NCBI GenBank assembly: GCA_040219085.1
Contig: JAVJTC010000017.1
Location: forward strand, 1-64,000
DNA length: 64,000 bases
Reading direction: 5' to 3'
Origin: Acidimicrobiales bacterium
GTDB taxonomy: Bacteria > Actinomycetota > Acidimicrobiia > Acidimicrobiales > JAVJTC01
The stretch's first letter is position 1. Every line of letters starts with the position of its first letter. A model generated the notes under the pieces. It saw only the letters and a list, made by a program, of their open reading frames with translations. It did not search any database and had not been told where the DNA came from. This document shows positions 40,723 to 48,674 of this stretch, piece by piece. The position numbers were made by a program, and so were the translations under genes.

Positions 40723-42773
40723 CCATGGGGCCGAACGGTTCGGGTAAGGGCTACGACGCAGACTCCATCCAGACCCTGGAGGGTCTCGACGCCGTCCGCA
40801 AGCGTCCGGGCATGTACATCGGCGGGACGGGCTCGAACGGGCTCATGCACCTCGTGTGGGAGCTGATCGACAACGCCGTCGACGAGGCGTCGTCGGGCCA
40901 CGCCGACCGCTGTGATGTCACGTTCCACCGCGACGGCTCGATCGAGGTCGCCGACAACGGCCGCGGGATCCCCATCGACCGCCACACCAAGCGCAAGGTG
41001 TCGGCGCTCGAGGTGGTCTTCACCGACCTGCACGCGGGCGGCAAGTTCGGCGGCGGCGCCTACGGCGCATCGGGCGGGCTGCACGGCGTCGGCGCGTCGG
41101 TCGTCAACGCCCTCTCCGCCAAGCTCGTCGCCGAGGTCGACCGGGACGGCAACACCTGGCGCATCGAGTTCCACGAACGCATCGCCGGACGAGTGGAGGG
41201 CGGGCACTTCACCGCGGGACACGATCTCGAGAAGGTCAGGCGGATCGGCAAGACCAAGTCCGGGACACGGGTCCGCTTCTGGCCCGACACCGAGATCTTC
41301 GACCCCGACGCCACCATCGACTTCACCGAAGTGTGTGAACGGGTGGCCCGGGCGTGCTGCCTCGTCCCCGGCCTGAAGGTGACGGTCACCGACAAGCGGA
41401 CCGGAACCGACAACGAGCCGTTCGAGTTCGTCTCACGCGGCGGACTCGCTGACCTCGTGGACGAGATGTCGGTCGGCGAGCAGGTGACGAAAGTGATCGC
41501 GATCAACGGGATCGACACCTTCACCGAGAAGGTGCCCGTCGAGGGGAAGATGACCGAGGTCACCCGCGAGTGCACCGTCGACATCGCCCTTCGCTGGGTG
41601 AAGGGCTACGAGACCTCCATCCAGTCCTTCGTCAACACGGTGCCCACCCCCGACGGGGGCACCCACCTGGCGGGGTTCGAGCGGGCCCTGACCCGCGCGG
41701 TCAACGACACGCTGCTGCCCGGCACCCGCAAGCTCGCCAAGCTCGCCAAGGCGGGCAACGACCGCGCCGGCAAGGACGACGTCCAGGAGGGCCTCGTCGC
41801 CGCCGTGAAGGTCACGTTCCCCGAACCGCAGTTCCGGGGCCAGACCAAGCGTGAGCTCGGGACGCCGGCGCTGCAGAGCATCGTCTACGAGATCGCCAAG
41901 TCCGGCCTCGTGGACTGGTTCGACCGGGACGGGCCCAAATCACACGTCAACTCGGTGCGCGACAAGATCGCAACCGCGATCGTCAACCGCATCGCCTCCA
42001 AGCAGATGCTCGAGACACGCCGTAAGGCGGCCAACCTCGGCTCGAGCGGCATGCCCGACAAGCTGGCGGACTGCCGGGTGCACGGCGCCGACGCGGAGCT
42101 GATCATCGTCGAGGGCGACTCCGCCGCGGGTCCGGCCAAGGCGGGCCGCAACTCCGAGAACGTCGCCATCCTCCCCCTGCGCGGCAAGGTCGTGAACGCC
42201 GCGAAGGCGTCACTCAAGCAGGTGATCGAGAACGCCGAAGCGAAGGCGCTGTTCACCGCCGTCGGTGCCGGATCAGGCAAGGACTTCGACATCGGCGCGG
42301 CCCGCTACGGGCGCATCGTGATCCTCTGCGACGCCGACGTGGACGGCAGCCACATCCGCTGCCTGCTGCTCACGCTGTTCTACACGCACATGAGGCCGAT
42401 GCTCGAAGAAGGGCGCGTCTACGCGGCCCAGCCACCGCTGTACACGACCAAGGTCGCCGGGCAGACCCACCGGGCGATGAGCGACGCCGAGAAGGACCAC
42501 ATCACCGCGCAACTCACCAAGGGCCGCCGCAAGGCGGAGTCCATCCACTGGCAGCGCTTCAAGGGTCTCGGCGAGATGAACGTCGACGAACTCGCCCATT
42601 GCGCGCTGGACCCGGGAACCCGCGTCCTGCGCCGCCTGACGCTCGATGACGCCCGGGCGGCGAAGGACGCCGCCACGATGTTCGACGTCCTGATGGGCAC
42701 CGACGTCGGCCGACGCCGGGACTTCCTCCTCGAGAACTCGGGCTTCATCGACCAGGACATGCTCGACGTCTGA
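40719..42773 (+). CDS. Type IIA topoisomerase subunit B (ParE/GyrB-like)
   Basis: A 684-residue ATPase subunit. The GHKL ATP site is LIDNAVDEASSG and DNGRGIP with GLHGVGASVVNALS; QTKRELGTP is in the transducer; the TOPRIM Mg sites are VEGDSAAGPAK and CDADVDGSHI; the C-terminal QRFKGLGEMN and a closing LDV are family landmarks. Length is that of the short GyrB/ParE form without the E. coli insertion. The start GTG at 40719 overlaps the subunit A stop (GTGA); ATG at 40725 is the alternative. A hairpin at 42798 follows the stop. It works as A2B2 with the upstream gene. Confidence 0.92.
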   Translation: MTMGPNGSGKGYDADSIQTLEGLDAVRKRPGMYIGGTGSNGLMHLVWELIDNAVDEASSGHADRCDVTFHRDGSIEVADNGRGIPIDRHTKRKVSALEVVFTDLHAGGKFGGGAYGASGGLHGVGASVVNALSAKLVAEVDRDGNTWRIEFHERIAGRVEGGHFTAGHDLEKVRRIGKTKSGTRVRFWPDTEIFDPDATIDFTEVCERVARACCLVPGLKVTVTDKRTGTDNEPFEFVSRGGLADLVDEMSVGEQVTKVIAINGIDTFTEKVPVEGKMTEVTRECTVDIALRWVKGYETSIQSFVNTVPTPDGGTHLAGFERALTRAVNDTLLPGTRKLAKLAKAGNDRAGKDDVQEGLVAAVKVTFPEPQFRGQTKRELGTPALQSIVYEIAKSGLVDWFDRDGPKSHVNSVRDKIATAIVNRIASKQMLETRRKAANLGSSGMPDKLADCRVHGADAELIIVEGDSAAGPAKAGRNSENVAILPLRGKVVNAAKASLKQVIENAEAKALFTAVGAGSGKDFDIGAARYGRIVILCDADVDGSHIRCLLLTLFYTHMRPMLEEGRVYAAQPPLYTTKVAGQTHRAMSDAEKDHITAQLTKGRRKAESIHWQRFKGLGEMNVDELAHCALDPGTRVLRRLTLDDARAAKDAATMFDVLMGTDVGRRRDFLLENSGFIDQDMLDV

Positions 42774-42797
42774 CACGCGACCCATGGTTGCGCCAAT

Positions 42798-42824
42798 CGG
42801 CAATGCGGACGCGTTCGCTTGCCG
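42798..42824. terminator. Hairpin between the topoisomerase operon and the convergent gene
   Basis: CGGCAATGCG (42798-42807) pairs with CGCTTGCCG (42816-42824) with one bulged base, loop 8 nt. Confidence 0.55.
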
Positions 42825-42869
42825 CTGCTGACGTTGCCGCGAGCACCAAGGATCGGGCCCGCAATCCGC

Positions 42870-44477
42870 CTAGTCGACTGCGGAAACGTGCTCGTAGAAG
42901 AACGTGTCGACGGATCCGACGTACTGAACCAGGAACCGGGGCGTATCCCGGTAGTGGGTCCGACTCAGCTCGACGATTCCAGAGGTGGCATCGACATCAC
43001 CAGAGTCGAAGTGCTCGCGAACGACCGACCCCCGCACGTGGTGATCGGTCACCGCTCGGGCGATCTCTGTCATGGGGGTCACTGCCCCCAACACGAAAAC
43101 CGCGATCAGCAGAAGCCGTACGGGAGACCGACGCGGTGAACAGAACAGTGCGCGAACACCACAGACAGCAAGTACGAACAGTCCGGGCCCCGACGCCCTC
43201 ATGGCGAGATCACTCCATTGGCCATATCGGAGCAACGGCAGCGCCGTGAGCATCAGTATCGAGGCGAGAAGAAGCCGACGCATGAGCGGTTCGGATCGCA
43301 AAGAGCCGCCCCTGAAGATGAGCGCGCCGAGAACACCGAACTCCAGAACGACGAAGAGCAGGTACGACGCCACTACCCGCGGCATCCCGAAGTCGAAGAT
43401 GGGATTCGAGACGATGAACCCCATTTCGATGCCTCCACCAACGTCGAAGGGGAGATCGGCGGTCGCTGCGATGAAGAACGCCAGGACCGGCAGACACGCA
43501 AACCCCGCGAGGAGGGCCGGACCACTGAGCAACTGTTCGCGCCAGGACCCGCTGCGAGCCTTTCGCACCAGTGCCGCCCCGACAATGGGCAGCAGGCCGA
43601 CGACCACAAAGGGCGAGAAGATGGCGACCATCGGCACGATCGCAACCACCCATCGGGTGTACCCCGATCGAGCGGCGTAGAGGACCAAGCCTGTGGCGAC
43701 CCAGCCCGCCAGGGCATGCTGTGGCCCCCACATCACACTCGTCACGTTCGCCGGGTAGAGAGCCACACCGGCCCACCAGTCGAGCTGCCCCGATGGCAGC
43801 ACGACGTCCGGCATCGACAGCAGCGGGCCGAGCAACGCTCGACCAACCGCGTCGAGCCCGGAGAACACCATGAAGAACATCGCGATGAACGCCGGTTTCG
43901 CAACCGGCCCGACGTGGGTCACGAACCAGCTGATCGCCAGCGCGATCCCGATCGTGGTCCAGGCCAGCATCGCTGCGTTCGCGGCCTCCCAGCCGAGCGC
44001 CTTTCCGATGGCAGCCGCCGGGAGGTAGTGGCCCACGTAGTAGACGAGCCCCACCTCGGAACCACCGACTTCGTAGGTCACGGGCCACGACTCCACCAGG
44101 AGGTCCCGTAGGACGGCGTTGTGCTTCAGCCAGTCCCAGGCCTGAGGAAGGTACCCCCCTGCACCCGTTATCAGAGCGAGGCCGATTGCGATGGGCAGTA
44201 TCGATGCCATCGCCGGCCGGCTCGTGCCCGCGTCCAGGCGAGGGACACGGGCGATGGATCCGACGAGAGCAGTGAGGCAACCAACGGTGACAACGGCAAC
44301 TAGAGGCCTCGACCAGCCGACAGCGAAGATGATGTTCGGCACGGCGAGGTAGACGAGCGACGAGACGACTAGCCACCGGGGAGCGGACGGCGGACTGGAG
44401 GTCGTCGCCGAAGGTTCCCCGGTTCTGATACTCGTCGCTTCAGGGCCGCCCGCGACGGCGGCTGGTGACCGGGTCAC
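42870..44477 (-). CDS. Polytopic membrane protein of unknown function, GT-C-like layout
   Basis: A 535-residue protein with about 12 hydrophobic helices and a short soluble C-terminus. An external loop after the third helix carries YEVGGSEVGLVYYVGHYLP, and a later loop has LPSGQLDWWAGVALYPANVT; acidic and aromatic residues there resemble GT-C glycosyltransferases, but no diagnostic motif was found. The GTG at 44477 starts 4 nt after the stop of the inositol-oxygenase-like gene, so the two are one transcript. Base composition is lower than the surroundings: a hand count of 43201-43320 gives 71 G/C in 120, against 81 in 120 at 40801-40920. This suggests horizontal acquisition. Confidence 0.65.
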   Translation of the reverse strand: MTRSPAAVAGGPEATSIRTGEPSATTSSPPSAPRWLVVSSLVYLAVPNIIFAVGWSRPLVAVVTVGCLTALVGSIARVPRLDAGTSRPAMASILPIAIGLALITGAGGYLPQAWDWLKHNAVLRDLLVESWPVTYEVGGSEVGLVYYVGHYLPAAAIGKALGWEAANAAMLAWTTIGIALAISWFVTHVGPVAKPAFIAMFFMVFSGLDAVGRALLGPLLSMPDVVLPSGQLDWWAGVALYPANVTSVMWGPQHALAGWVATGLVLYAARSGYTRWVVAIVPMVAIFSPFVVVGLLPIVGAALVRKARSGSWREQLLSGPALLAGFACLPVLAFFIAATADLPFDVGGGIEMGFIVSNPIFDFGMPRVVASYLLFVVLEFGVLGALIFRGGSLRSEPLMRRLLLASILMLTALPLLRYGQWSDLAMRASGPGLFVLAVCGVRALFCSPRRSPVRLLLIAVFVLGAVTPMTEIARAVTDHHVRGSVVREHFDSGDVDATSGIVELSRTHYRDTPRFLVQYVGSVDTFFYEHVSAVD

Positions 44478-44481
44478 GCAC

Positions 44482-45315
44482 TCAGATCGTGACCGACTGA
44501 GGCAGCCGGTCACGCAGGAGCGGCTTCCACCGCTCGACTGCTGCGGGATCGAACGAGTGGGTGCTCTTCGTGCCGAAGTCGTAGCGACGGAACGGCACCA
44601 GCCACCGCTCGAGGTACTCGAGGTCCCGCTCGTCCATGTAGGGCCGTGAGGGTCCGATCTCGATGGAGTGGTACCGCATCAGCCAGGCCACGTGATCGGG
44701 AACGAGATCACCCATGCGCTCCCAGATGAACTCGTCGTGGTTCCACTGGAACACGACGTTGTCCAGACCGATCCCGGGAGGGTGCTCCCCGATCGGACGG
44801 TTCGTACAGACCACGTTCACCGGATCCTCGTCCGTCAACAACAGAACCTTGCCGAGGTCGTGGGTCATCGCTGCGAGGTACATGTCCTCGTCGTCGACGC
44901 CGTCGGCCTCCATGCCCACGAGGATCTGCTGGAGGTGCACGTGCTGGCTCGAGTTCCCGAGCGCGTTGTCAGCGGGGTCGATGCACCGGGCCAACTCGTC
45001 GACGAGTTCGGTGGGATCCACGGTGCCGAACACCGGCGTCGCGTACTTCTCCCTCAGCGCGGCGACGTCGGCGGCGGTCTGTTCCCAGTGACGGGCGTAG
45101 ATCGCACGGACCTCACCGTCGAACGCGACCCGGTGGTCGCGGACCCGTGTGGGAACGGCAACGGTCTCCAACCCGTCGGGAAGCGACGCCGCAGCGGCGC
45201 GGTCCGCGCCGAGCGCCACTCCGGCGGCGAGGCCGGCGGCACCGGTGGCGGCTCCGATGATCAGAGCCCGTCGATCCACCACCGGGGTCTGGCGACCATC
45301 GACGAACTCTGACAT
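44482..45315 (-). CDS. Inositol oxygenase (MIOX)-like di-iron HD protein with Tat leader
   Basis: A 277-residue homologue of myo-inositol oxygenase, an HD-domain di-iron enzyme that cleaves inositol to glucuronate. All six metal ligands are in place: His127 (HLQQ), His152-Asp153 (THDLGK), His193 (WNHDEF), His216 (RYHSI) and Asp246 (RYDFGTK); LDNVVFQWNHDEF and TK at 249-250 align with the animal enzyme. Unlike cytosolic MIOX, it begins with a twin-arginine region, VVDRRALIIGAATGAAG, and an Ala-rich cleavage zone near residue 43, so export of the folded, metal-loaded enzyme is predicted. It is co-transcribed with a polytopic membrane protein. Substrate could be inositol or another polyol. Confidence 0.85.
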   Translation of the reverse strand: MSEFVDGRQTPVVDRRALIIGAATGAAGLAAGVALGADRAAAASLPDGLETVAVPTRVRDHRVAFDGEVRAIYARHWEQTAADVAALREKYATPVFGTVDPTELVDELARCIDPADNALGNSSQHVHLQQILVGMEADGVDDEDMYLAAMTHDLGKVLLLTDEDPVNVVCTNRPIGEHPPGIGLDNVVFQWNHDEFIWERMGDLVPDHVAWLMRYHSIEIGPSRPYMDERDLEYLERWLVPFRRYDFGTKSTHSFDPAAVERWKPLLRDRLPQSVTI

Positions 45316-45370
45316 GACGAACTCATCGGCAGAGGTCGCCGTGATCTTGAACCAGCGCGAGCGGCGCGGC

Positions 45371-45871
45371 TCAGAGCCCCGGTCTGAACGCCATGAGGTA
45401 GAGCATCACGATGAGGCCGAGGTGGGTGACGCCCGACGCCATGCCGATGCGCGACGAGATCGCCGCGATCCGGCCCTCGATTGCGTCGCGGTCACCGGTG
45501 GCGAGTTCACGGGTGAGGCGGGCGACGGCGAGCTGGGCCGGAGCCACGACGAACCAGACGAGCGCGACCAGCACGATCCACAGGGGGCCGGCGATGGCGA
45601 GCCAGGTCTGGGAGAAGTCGTACAGGTCATCGGAGAAACCGACGAGTGCGCCACCGAAGACACCCGCCAGCAACAGCGCCGGGGCCACCACCGCCTTCAT
45701 CGTCGCACCGACCATGGCGAGGATGTCGGCCCGGCTCTGATCCCGGGCCTTGCGCATCAAGACGACGACGACGGGGAGCGCGAACATCGCCCCGGCGCCG
45801 ATGATCACGCTGAGGTGGTGGAGCACGAGCACGATCTTGTAGCCCGTGTCGGTTGTGGCGGCCAGGATCAT
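45371..45871 (-). CDS. Small integral membrane protein (DUF2269-like)
   Basis: A 166-residue protein with four hydrophobic helices; the first carries KIVLVLHHLSVIIGAGAM, with paired His as in DUF2269-type predicted membrane proteins and some haem-binding small membrane proteins. A polar loop of about 30 residues (LTRELATGDRDAIEGR) precedes the last helix. The ATG at 45871 follows GAGGAG at about 5 nt, which rules out the longer in-frame start at 45991. It is 55 bp upstream of the inositol-oxygenase-like gene in the same direction, possibly the same operon. Function unknown. Confidence 0.75.
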   Translation of the reverse strand: MILAATTDTGYKIVLVLHHLSVIIGAGAMFALPVVVVLMRKARDQSRADILAMVGATMKAVVAPALLLAGVFGGALVGFSDDLYDFSQTWLAIAGPLWIVLVALVWFVVAPAQLAVARLTRELATGDRDAIEGRIAAISSRIGMASGVTHLGLIVMLYLMAFRPGL

Positions 45872-46069
45872 CGGTACTCCTCGACTGGTCCGGTGGGCGC
45901 GGTCGCCCTCCGCTGACTGACCCCGATCGTACGATGGCCGCGCCGAGGACCCGACGCCGCCCGTCGCGAGACCGACCTGACCACCCGTCACCTCGTTTCC
46001 AGGGGGGCGACGACCTCGTCTCCGGCGGCGATGACCACCGGTGTCACAGCGCTGTGTTAAACCACATCC

Positions 46070-46987
46070 ATGGAACTCGTCGCCGCCGGCCCCGGATCAC
46101 AGGACCGAGCCGACTCCGCTCCGTCAGGCACGGGCGACGGGGCGAAGACAGCAGCGGAGCTCGCGCCACGGCACCTCTCACCGTCGGGTGCGTCCGTGTT
46201 CCGGCAGTGTCCCCGCCGCTGGCGTTTCCGCTACGTGGAGCGCCTTCCCGACCCTCCCGGCGAGGCCGCGCTGGCGGGGACCTTCGCCCACCGCGTCCTG
46301 GAACTCCTTTTGCAGATGCCCGCAGCGGAACGCACCGTGGACACGGCCCGCGCTCTCGCCCGCCGCGCCTGGCCCGAGATCGAGACCGACGAGGACTTCC
46401 GGGACCTCGGCCTCGACGAGGAAGCCGCCAAGGCCTTCCGTTGGCGCGGGTGGCTCGCCGTAGAGGGACTCTGGCGCCTCGAGGACCCGTGCACCGTGGA
46501 GGTGCACGCCACCGAGCACGACGTCGCCGTCGCCATCGACGGTGTGCCGTTCCGAGGGATCATCGACCGGGTCGACACCACCGAGGCCGGCCTCGTGGTC
46601 TCGGACTACAAGTCGGGCCAGGCGCCTGGGGACCGGTGGTCCGCCGAACGTCTGGACCAGGTCCTGCTCTACGCCGCTGCCCTCGCGGAGCTCACCGGTC
46701 AGCGCCCGGTGAAGGCGCGCCTGCTGTACCTCGGACAGAAGATCGTCGACGTCGACGTCGACGATGACAGCCTGGGCGGGGCCGTCTCCGCGCTGCGCGG
46801 CACGTGGGACGCCCTCACCGCTGCGGCTGCTGCCGACGAGTTCGAAGCGAAGCCGGGGCCCCTGTGCGGATGGTGCCCCTACGTGGGCCGATGCGCCGAA
46901 GGTGCCGCCGAGGTCCGCTTCCGTGACGACGCAGGCCGCATGCGTGCCGACGCCCCTGCGCTCGTGACCCTCGCCGAGGCCGGCTGA
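46070..46987 (+). CDS. PD-(D/E)XK nuclease with 4Fe-4S cysteines (RecB/Cas4-like)
   Basis: A 305-residue single-domain nuclease. Active-site residues are His74 (GTFAHRVLELL), Asp166 (IIDRVD), Asp179 and Lys181 (SDYKSGQ), followed by the QxxxY-like LDQVLLYAAAL. Cys47 (RQCPRRW), Cys266, Cys269 and Cys275 (CGWCPYVGRC) form the split four-cysteine [4Fe-4S] clamp of AddB and Cas4. No helicase domain, Cas genes or CRISPR array is near, so it is a stand-alone RecB-type exonuclease, probably for DNA end processing. The first 35 residues are a disordered leader; a later start is possible but the ATG at 46070 is the only ATG before the fold. Confidence 0.88.
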   Translation: MELVAAGPGSQDRADSAPSGTGDGAKTAAELAPRHLSPSGASVFRQCPRRWRFRYVERLPDPPGEAALAGTFAHRVLELLLQMPAAERTVDTARALARRAWPEIETDEDFRDLGLDEEAAKAFRWRGWLAVEGLWRLEDPCTVEVHATEHDVAVAIDGVPFRGIIDRVDTTEAGLVVSDYKSGQAPGDRWSAERLDQVLLYAAALAELTGQRPVKARLLYLGQKIVDVDVDDDSLGGAVSALRGTWDALTAAAAADEFEAKPGPLCGWCPYVGRCAEGAAEVRFRDDAGRMRADAPALVTLAEAG

Positions 46988-46996
46988 ACGTCCCGG

Positions 46997-47209
46997 TCAG
47001 GACAAGAGCGCCGGGCGGTGACGGCGCAGGTACCACCACGCCGCGCCGACGACGACCCCCGCGGCGAAAGCCGCCGACCCGACCGTCGCCATCACGAACC
47101 AGTCCGCCGTGGGCTCCTTGTCGGGCGTGACACGCGGCGAAGCGGGCAGCGTGTAGGGCGTCTCGTCCTCACTACCGAGTGGTGGGGGCAGTTCGGCGTC
47201 TACAGCCAT
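46997..47209 (-). CDS. Small single-span membrane protein
   Basis: A 70-residue protein read from ATG 47209: an acidic, proline-rich N-terminal half (ELPPPLGSEDETPYTLP), one hydrophobic helix at residues 37-61 and a basic C-terminus (YLRRHRPALLS). The positive-inside rule puts the N-terminus outside. The longer frame reaching 47404 would overlap the next gene and is not preferred. It faces the nuclease gene convergently with 9 bp between stops. Unknown function. Confidence 0.55.
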   Translation of the reverse strand: MAVDAELPPPLGSEDETPYTLPASPRVTPDKEPTADWFVMATVGSAAFAAGVVVGAAWWYLRRHRPALLS

Positions 47210-47268
47210 GTCGCCACGGTACCCGCGCGACGGGTCCACATTGCGACGGTCGGCTCGACGGTCGGCAC

Positions 47269-48651
47269 TCAGCCGTCGTGGGTCCAGATCCGATCGAACG
47301 CGCGGGGCAGGGCCCAGACCCCCAAGGGCGTGCTGCGGCCGTCGACCACCAGGCCGGCCGCCTCCCAGAACGTCAGGGCGATCGAAAACCCGGACGCCAC
47401 CCACGCCCTGTCCGCCTTCGCAATCGAGGTTGTGACCTCGGGACAGCGATTCACGGAATCGACGAGCCCCTCAGGCGTGACGGGCGCACCCGCACCTGCG
47501 CGCACGATGCCGATCACCGCCCCCAGCCAGTCGGCCCACTCGAGACCTGAGAGGCAGCGTCGTTCCTCCGCATCCAGGCCGCCGATCGGGCGGTACGGCG
47601 CAGCCACCACCCCGGCGGCGCCGAGCACCACGGCCGCGTGATCCTCTTCGGACGCAGCATCGGCTCCACCAGATCGGGCCGCCTCGACGAGGGCCACGCC
47701 CGGCCAGGTGCCGGCCCGGGCCGCGTCGCGCAGCCCCCCCGCCGCCGTCGCGAGCTCGGTCGGCACCCCCTCCTGTGCGAACTCGTGACGCAGTGCACTG
47801 CGGAGCACATCGCGCGCGGCGCGGTCGGCTTCGACGTCGGGAACGGCATCATCTGCGTCGTCGGGGCCGGCGGCCCCGACGGACTGCGCCGTGGCAGCCG
47901 GCCATGCCCCGGCGAGGGCCGCGGTGCCGACGATTCCAGCTCGGGCGAGATGGTCCGCCGCCGCCACGAGATTCGCGAGCGTCTCGTCGCCCACCGGACC
48001 ACCCCGCTCGCGCGCGGCGCCCACCGCCGCCGCGATGCGGCCCGCCGCTGCCTCGACCGCGAGACGCTCCACGGCCAGCGACGGATCGACCGACTCGGCG
48101 AGGAGCCCCTCGGGCCCGTCGATGGGATCGGGACCGAACCGCACCGCAGACGCCTCCGACCCGTCGATATCGCACAACAGGGCGTAACGCTGCGCCTCGT
48201 CCTCGCCGAACGTGACGACGACCGTCTCGGAGTCGACGGCGCCGACCTCGCGCACCGCCCATCCGGCCTGCGGACCCGGCACACCCGCCACGGCCCATCG
48301 GGGCGGCGCGCTCCCGGCTGCAGTCATCGAGGCCGCAGCCGCCGCGGCGGGCACGGCGATCGCCAGGACCGACGGTTCGAAGAGCCCCAGCGCGTAGACC
48401 AGCGCCTCTTCACCCGCATCCGTCGCCGCGGCGAGTAGCCGTCGATCCAGCTCCCCGACGTCCACGTCAGGGTCATCACGCCACAGGCCGAGCGCACCGG
48501 ACACCCACACGAGGGCCTGTCCGGCCGCGGTCAGCGCCGGCAACGTGACAGCGGCCTCGGCGAGGATCTCCGCTATCACCTCGTCGTCGAGGACAGAGCC
48601 GTCGACGGCAGAGCCGTCGGCGACAGCCGATGGGTCCTGAGGGTCGGTCAC
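47269..48651 (-). CDS. Ala-rich protein of unknown function
   Basis: A 460-residue soluble protein, rich in Ala, Gly and Asp, with helical Ala/Glu/Arg segments (for example ASEEDHAAVVLGAAG) and no recognised motif. Two halves may be separate domains, with the boundary near residue 270 in a D/A-rich stretch. The C-terminal part (EGLVDSVNRCPEVTTS, WVASGFSIALTFWEAAG) looks the more conserved. The GTG at 48651 is supported by a TAGCGT -10 box 7 nt upstream; that box overlaps the divergent fpg promoter. The strong G+C bias in third positions marks it as a genuine gene. Confidence 0.7.
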   Translation of the reverse strand: MTDPQDPSAVADGSAVDGSVLDDEVIAEILAEAAVTLPALTAAGQALVWVSGALGLWRDDPDVDVGELDRRLLAAATDAGEEALVYALGLFEPSVLAIAVPAAAAAASMTAAGSAPPRWAVAGVPGPQAGWAVREVGAVDSETVVVTFGEDEAQRYALLCDIDGSEASAVRFGPDPIDGPEGLLAESVDPSLAVERLAVEAAAGRIAAAVGAARERGGPVGDETLANLVAAADHLARAGIVGTAALAGAWPAATAQSVGAAGPDDADDAVPDVEADRAARDVLRSALRHEFAQEGVPTELATAAGGLRDAARAGTWPGVALVEAARSGGADAASEEDHAAVVLGAAGVVAAPYRPIGGLDAEERRCLSGLEWADWLGAVIGIVRAGAGAPVTPEGLVDSVNRCPEVTTSIAKADRAWVASGFSIALTFWEAAGLVVDGRSTPLGVWALPRAFDRIWTHDG

Positions 48652-48658
48652 CGGCCGA

Positions 48659-48668
48659 ACGCTACCGT
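48659..48668. promoter_or_regulatory. Overlapping divergent -10 boxes of the Ala-rich gene and fpg
   Basis: TACCGT (48663-48668, plus) ends 6 nt before the fpg GTG, and TAGCGT on the minus strand (48664-48659) ends 7 nt before the GTG at 48651. The two share the TA at 48663-48664. The start codons are only 23 bp apart, so each transcript should be leaderless and the two promoters mutually exclusive. Confidence 0.6.
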
Positions 48669-48674
48669 GGCGCC

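Noticed and set aside
40719-42773. Chromosomal gyrase near an origin
   Set aside because: No dnaA, dnaN or recF is near, the order is A-B, and the A subunit lacks the GyrA box.
46070-46987. Cas4 of a CRISPR system
   Set aside because: Nuclease and cysteine motifs fit, but no array or other cas genes are near; a stand-alone RecB-type nuclease is more likely.
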